Positions 5,657-8,932 of a stretch of 8,932 nucleotides of DNA are shown piece after piece (within the stretch, counting starts at the first letter, position 1; each line of letters opens with the position of its first letter). Source of the stretch: MKRK01 sp001896915 (GTDB taxonomy: Bacteria > Bacillota > Clostridia > Oscillospirales > Acutalibacteraceae). The DNA lies in assembly GCA_937973935.1 (NCBI GenBank), contig CALJJF010000203.1:1-8932 (forward strand), read 5' to 3'. The notes beneath the pieces are model-generated. The model made no database searches and was not told the DNA's origin. It worked only from the letters and a program-made list of their open reading frames with translations. The translations under genes were made by a program, and so were the position numbers.

Positions 5657-6775
5657 TCAAGTGTTGTACAAATCCATGATAACCTCATATATCCGCTCAT
5701 TTGAGTCAAAAACAGCGTCACTTTGTACCTTTTTGCCCATTAATTGAATTAATTTCGGATTTTCGATGAGTTTTTTCAATTCTTCAATCAATCTCTCGCC
5801 GGTCAGATCCTTTTCTTCTATCAGCACCGCACCGCCCTTTTTGGATATGGACAACGCGTTATGATACTGATGGTTTTCGGCCACATTGGGAGACGGGATT
5901 AAGATTGCTGCTTTGCCGGTCACCTGCAATTCACTCAATGTAATCGCACCGGCACGGGCAATTACCACGTCGGCAGCCGACATGCAAATATCCATATCAT
6001 CAATATATTCCCGGATGCGAATAGTCCGGGAGTTTTGATAAACCACGCCGGCCTCGTCAAGAAGCTCATATAGAAATCCGCCGTATTTGCCTATGGCGTG
6101 GAAATGATAATATTTCCCGCTTGCGGCATGCCATTTCAGCACGTCGGCAATCGCCTCGTTTACCCTTCTCGCTCCAAGGCTTCCGCCATAGGATAAAATC
6201 ATGGGACGTTCGTCCAGACCAAGCTTTTGGCGTGAGGTTTCCCGGTCAGCATCAATCAATGACTGTCTTACAGGGTTGCCGGTGACGATAAATTCCCGAT
6301 CGGTTTTGATGTGTTTCTTTGCATCTTCAAAGGCAAGCATCACCTTATCCACGGATTTGCATAGCATTTTGGTGGTGATACCGGGAAATGCATTTTGTTC
6401 ATGGGCAGCGGTTTTGATGCCCATTTTTGCCGCCTTGCGAAGCACAGGGCCGCTGACATATCCGCCTGTTCCCACAACAACATCAGGCTTCAGTTCCTGC
6501 AAAAGCTTTTCACAGTCGGAAGAGCTTTTCAGTACCTTAATTACTGCGGAAATATTCCGTTTGATGTTCGTCATTGTAAGCTTTCTCTGGAACCCGGCAA
6601 CATTGATGGAATAAAAATCGAACCCCGCCTTGGGCACCAAGGAGCTCTCCATCCCGTTTTTGTTTCCGATAAAGCTGATCACCGCATCATGATGCTGTTT
6701 TCGTATATACTGAGCAACAGAAATAGCCGGATTGATGTGTCCCGCTGTCCCTCCCGCCGCAAAAAGTATGTGCAA
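5657..6775 (-). CDS. murG: Lipid II synthase MurG (UDP-GlcNAc:lipid I GlcNAc transferase)
   Basis: MurG is a peripheral membrane GT-B glycosyltransferase on the cytoplasmic face. It adds GlcNAc to lipid I to form lipid II. The protein has 372 residues, the normal size. Features in order: glycine loop GGTAGH (8-13), a second glycine loop GTGGYVSGP (102-110), HEQNAFPG (125-132) and TGNPVR (165-170). The C-terminal domain begins with GGSLGARRVNEAI (197-209). The donor-site region REYIDDMDICMSAADVVIARAGAITLSE is at 255-282, and the loop AENHQYHNA (299-307) matches the DRQQYWNA-type segment. The start codon is TTG at 6775, supported by a strong AGGAGG site 8 nt upstream and by the fact that the next residues (HILFAAGG) begin the first beta strand; no ATG or GTG lies nearby. 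It follows ftsW by 52 bp. Confidence 0.97.
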   Translation of the reverse strand: MHILFAAGGTAGHINPAISVAQYIRKQHHDAVISFIGNKNGMESSLVPKAGFDFYSINVAGFQRKLTMTNIKRNISAVIKVLKSSSDCEKLLQELKPDVVVGTGGYVSGPVLRKAAKMGIKTAAHEQNAFPGITTKMLCKSVDKVMLAFEDAKKHIKTDREFIVTGNPVRQSLIDADRETSRQKLGLDERPMILSYGGSLGARRVNEAIADVLKWHAASGKYYHFHAIGKYGGFLYELLDEAGVVYQNSRTIRIREYIDDMDICMSAADVVIARAGAITLSELQVTGKAAILIPSPNVAENHQYHNALSISKKGGAVLIEEKDLTGERLIEELKKLIENPKLIQLMGKKVQSDAVFDSNERIYEVIMDLYNT

Positions 6776-6782
6776 TCCAAGG

Positions 6783-6790
6783 ACCTCCTT
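6783..6790 (-). promoter_or_regulatory. Strong ribosome-binding site for the TTG start of murG
   Basis: AAGGAGGT on the minus strand is a perfect anti-Shine-Dalgarno match and lies 8 nt before TTG 6775. It fixes an otherwise unobvious start codon. Confidence 0.8.
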
Positions 6791-6827
6791 TTATTAAATG
6801 CATCATTGATTCTGCATTCTGCATACA

Positions 6828-7976
6828 CTAAGTTTTCTCCACTGTACTGCTGCGGGAAATGGACATAATAACGCCCATTTGTGCAAGTAGCATCATGAGT
6901 GAGGTACCACCGTAGCTGAAAAACGGCAGACTGATACCGGTATTGGGAATTGCGTTGGTCACAACGAGAATGTTGAGGGCTGTTTGGAGTCCCACCTGAA
7001 AGGTTAGTCCGATGGCCAGCAATGAGCCGAACTTATCCGGAGCACGCATGGCAATGACAAAGCCCCGCCAGACCAACAACGCAAACAATGTGACAATGAC
7101 CAAAGCGCCGATAAGACCCAGTTCTTCGCAAACAATGGAAAATATAAAGTCGTTCTGGGGTTCGGGCAGCCAGAGATATTTTTGCCTTGAGTTTCCGATT
7201 CCTCTGCCCATAAACCCGCCGGACGCAATCGCATACAATGACTGCAACACCTGAAAGCCGTCCCCTCTCGGGTCTAGCTCGGGATGCATCCAGTATTTAA
7301 TCCGGTCACCACCGTAGTTGACGATCCCGGTCAGGATGACCATCGCCGCCAGCGCTGTTCCGCCGATGACACCCCCGGCCACCCAACGCATTTTAATACC
7401 GCCAACAACCATCAGCGTGATTCCGATACAAAAAATCAAAATGGTAGCGGATAAATGGGGTTCTACCACCACGAGACCGCACACCACGATAAGAAGTCCG
7501 CCGAAAAACAGAATACCATACGTAAATTTTTCCATTTTTTTATAATTCAGCGAAATAAAATGGGCAAACAATAGAATCACAGCAAATTTGGCAATTTCAG
7601 ATGGCTGGAAATTGATCGGTTCTGTAATCCACCGTTTAAACTGATAACCTTCATACATAGGCGGAAGCACCAAAACGGTAACCAGAAGACCTACCGATAT
7701 CACATAAAGCGCAATGGCAAACCTGCGGAGAATGTGATAATCAATTCTCGAAATGATATACATGGCAACCACACCGAATACGGCAAAGCCTGCTTGCTTT
7801 GTGATAAAGAAATAGCTGTTGTTTTTATAAGCATAAGCGGAGTAGGAGCTGGCCGAAAACAGCATCACCAAGCCAATGGTTAATATGACTATCACCAGCG
7901 TGAAGAAGGTAATATCCATTTTCCCTCTTTGCACCAGCTTCAGCTTTCTTACCGCAGCTTTCTGCGTGTTTTCCAT
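6828..7976 (-). CDS. ftsW: Septal peptidoglycan glycosyltransferase FtsW (SEDS family)
   Basis: FtsW is a polytopic membrane enzyme that polymerises lipid II into glycan strands at the septum together with a class B penicillin-binding protein. The 382 residues include a basic cytoplasmic N-terminus (1-20) and about ten hydrophobic segments. SEDS landmarks are present: LVMLFSASS (36-44), FKRWI...FQPSEIAKFAV (113-133), DPRGDGFQVLQS (235-246), GRGIGNSRQKYLWLPEPQNDFIFS (257-280) and LPFFSYGGTS (350-359). Asp276 in NDFIF corresponds to the essential catalytic aspartate of RodA/FtsW. The ATG at 7976 has GGGAGG 7 nt upstream. It starts 22 bp after the mraY stop; murD, expected between them, is missing. 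In sporulating Clostridia the gene in this slot is often named spoVE. Sequence alone does not separate the two roles, and FtsW is the neutral call. Confidence 0.95.
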   Translation of the reverse strand: MENTQKAAVRKLKLVQRGKMDITFFTLVIVILTIGLVMLFSASSYSAYAYKNNSYFFITKQAGFAVFGVVAMYIISRIDYHILRRFAIALYVISVGLLVTVLVLPPMYEGYQFKRWITEPINFQPSEIAKFAVILLFAHFISLNYKKMEKFTYGILFFGGLLIVVCGLVVVEPHLSATILIFCIGITLMVVGGIKMRWVAGGVIGGTALAAMVILTGIVNYGGDRIKYWMHPELDPRGDGFQVLQSLYAIASGGFMGRGIGNSRQKYLWLPEPQNDFIFSIVCEELGLIGALVIVTLFALLVWRGFVIAMRAPDKFGSLLAIGLTFQVGLQTALNILVVTNAIPNTGISLPFFSYGGTSLMMLLAQMGVIMSISRSSTVEKT

Positions 7977-7998
7977 ATGTTTGCCTCCCGATAATTAT

Positions 7999-8932
7999 TC
8001 ACCATTCCATTAGTATGGGCAAAAGTGCCACCGCACAACCGATAAACGCAACCAAAGAGAAAACAATTACGATTTTATTTTCATTCCACCCGCTCATTTC
8101 AAAATGATGGTGAATGGGACTCATTTTAAAAATCCTTTTTTTGGTACGCTTATAATAAGCAACCTGCAGCATAACGGACAAGGCTTCCCCGAAATACAGA
8201 ACACCGGCAAACAATAACAGCACCGGCCGCTCAATGCCGAAGGCGAGGGCAACCACCATTCCTCCCAAAAACATGGAGCCGGTATCCCCCATAAACACAC
8301 GGGCAGGATGCAGGTTCCACACCAAAAATCCCACACATCCGCCTGCCAGAGCGGAAGCAGCAACATTGATGCTGTAAAAACCCAACATACCGGAAGCCAG
8401 CATAAAAAACAGTGCAACCACAAGGGTCACCGAAGAAGCAAGACCGTCCACCCCGTCGGTCAGATTGACCGCATTGGTAAATCCATAAATAAAAAATAAA
8501 GCAATCGGCCAGAACAAAAGTCCCAATCCCGAATTGATGTTGATGGGATCAAAAAACGGGATTTTGGTATAGGCCATCCCGGTCAAGGACAAGGTCGCCA
8601 GATATCCGGCTGCTACCAAAAGCTGCAAAAAAGTTTTTTCCCGTGCCCGCAAGCCCAGATTTCGCTTTTTGACCACCTTAATATAATCGTCAATAAAACC
8701 AATCAATGCCATTCCCACAGCAAGTAAAATTCCGGACACCATCCGGACAACATTCGTACCGTCCTTCAACTGATTCATCAGCTTGTCTGAACCCGTTAGT
8801 GCGGACGCGATAAAAAATGTCAGAACAACAGCAATGATCACACCGAAAATAAACATCAGACCGCCCATGGTAGGCGTTCCTTCCTTCGATTTATGCCATT
8901 TGGGTCCGATATCTAATATCGTCTGACCATAT
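7999..8932 (-). CDS. mraY: Phospho-N-acetylmuramoyl-pentapeptide transferase MraY, 5' end beyond window
   Basis: MraY is an integral membrane enzyme that transfers phospho-MurNAc-pentapeptide to undecaprenyl phosphate, producing lipid I. The frame is open to the window edge, so the N-terminus is missing. The 310 visible residues begin YGQTILDIGPKWHKSKEG, matching the conserved cytoplasmic segment before GTPTMGGLMF. Catalytic motifs, numbered from the first visible residue, are the Mg-binding Asp pair in GFIDDYIKVVKK (81-82), NAVNLTDGVDGLA (153-165), FMGDTGSMFLGG with its aspartate (215), and the nucleoside-site HHHFE (274-278). An ATG at 8868 is only an internal Met (in TPTMGG), not the start. 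The C-terminus MEW and TGA lie 22 bp before ftsW. Confidence 0.97.
   Translation of the reverse strand, partial: YGQTILDIGPKWHKSKEGTPTMGGLMFIFGVIIAVVLTFFIASALTGSDKLMNQLKDGTNVVRMVSGILLAVGMALIGFIDDYIKVVKKRNLGLRAREKTFLQLLVAAGYLATLSLTGMAYTKIPFFDPININSGLGLLFWPIALFFIYGFTNAVNLTDGVDGLASSVTLVVALFFMLASGMLGFYSINVAASALAGGCVGFLVWNLHPARVFMGDTGSMFLGGMVVALAFGIERPVLLLFAGVLYFGEALSVMLQVAYYKRTKKRIFKMSPIHHHFEMSGWNENKIVIVFSLVAFIGCAVALLPILMEW

Noticed and set aside
6800..6830. Short tandem ATTCTGC ATTCTGC in the ftsW-murG gap
   Set aside because: Only two copies of a 7-mer with no other copies in the window; too short to call a repeat element.
6395..6868. 157-codon plus-strand open frame across murG and the end of ftsW
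   Set aside because: Spans two clear minus-strand genes on the opposite strand and has no supporting signal.
7004..7234. Alternative minus-strand frame inside ftsW (76 codons)
   Set aside because: Out-of-frame overlap with clear SEDS coding sequence including the catalytic Asp region; no ribosome-binding site.
8866..8868. ATG as the mraY start
   Set aside because: Upstream in-frame sequence encodes the conserved GQ...GP...KEGTPT segment, so this Met is internal and the gene begins outside the window.

Overview
The window is a dense, fully co-directional block of eight genes, all on the minus strand. It is most of a division and cell-wall (dcw) cluster followed by two translation genes. In transcription order (high to low coordinates) they are mraY (5' end outside the window), ftsW, murG, murA, ftsQ/divIB, ftsZ, prmA and prfB (3' end outside the window). 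The longest gap is about 120 bp. There are no RNA genes, mobile elements, CRISPR arrays or phage genes.

The organism looks like a member of the Clostridia (Firmicutes) of intermediate GC. The evidence is murA lying between murG and a divIB-type ftsQ, ftsZ following ftsQ with no ftsA, Gram-positive-style AGGAGG ribosome-binding sites, and RF2, MurG (GGTAGH) and FtsZ proteins that resemble Firmicutes forms. Placement below class level is not supported from sequence alone.

Region 1 (about 3432-8932) holds mraY-ftsW-murG-murA-ftsQ, with gaps of 22 to 86 bp, and is probably one operon. MraY makes lipid I and MurG converts it to lipid II. FtsW polymerises lipid II at the septum, MurA commits UDP-GlcNAc to the pathway, and FtsQ/DivIB links the septal synthase to the divisome. 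murD, which normally sits between mraY and ftsW in this group, is absent.

Region 2 (about 2181-3392) is ftsZ as a potentially separate unit. A near-consensus housekeeping promoter (TTGAAA, 17 bp, TGATACAAT) lies upstream and a GC-rich stem-loop lies downstream. The -10 is embedded in a 13-bp palindrome, and the FtsZ C-terminal tail departs from the usual conserved peptide.

Region 3 (1-2140) is prmA (ribosomal protein L11 methyltransferase) followed by prfB (release factor 2). The prfB reading frame is continuous. At the position where most bacteria have the autoregulatory CTT-TGA +1 frameshift, it reads CTT-TTG-AAG, so the programmed frameshift appears to have been lost.

I found no evidence of a wholly new system here. 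The points worth checking are the lost RF2 frameshift, the prmA-prfB pairing, the missing murD, and the control region and tail of ftsZ.
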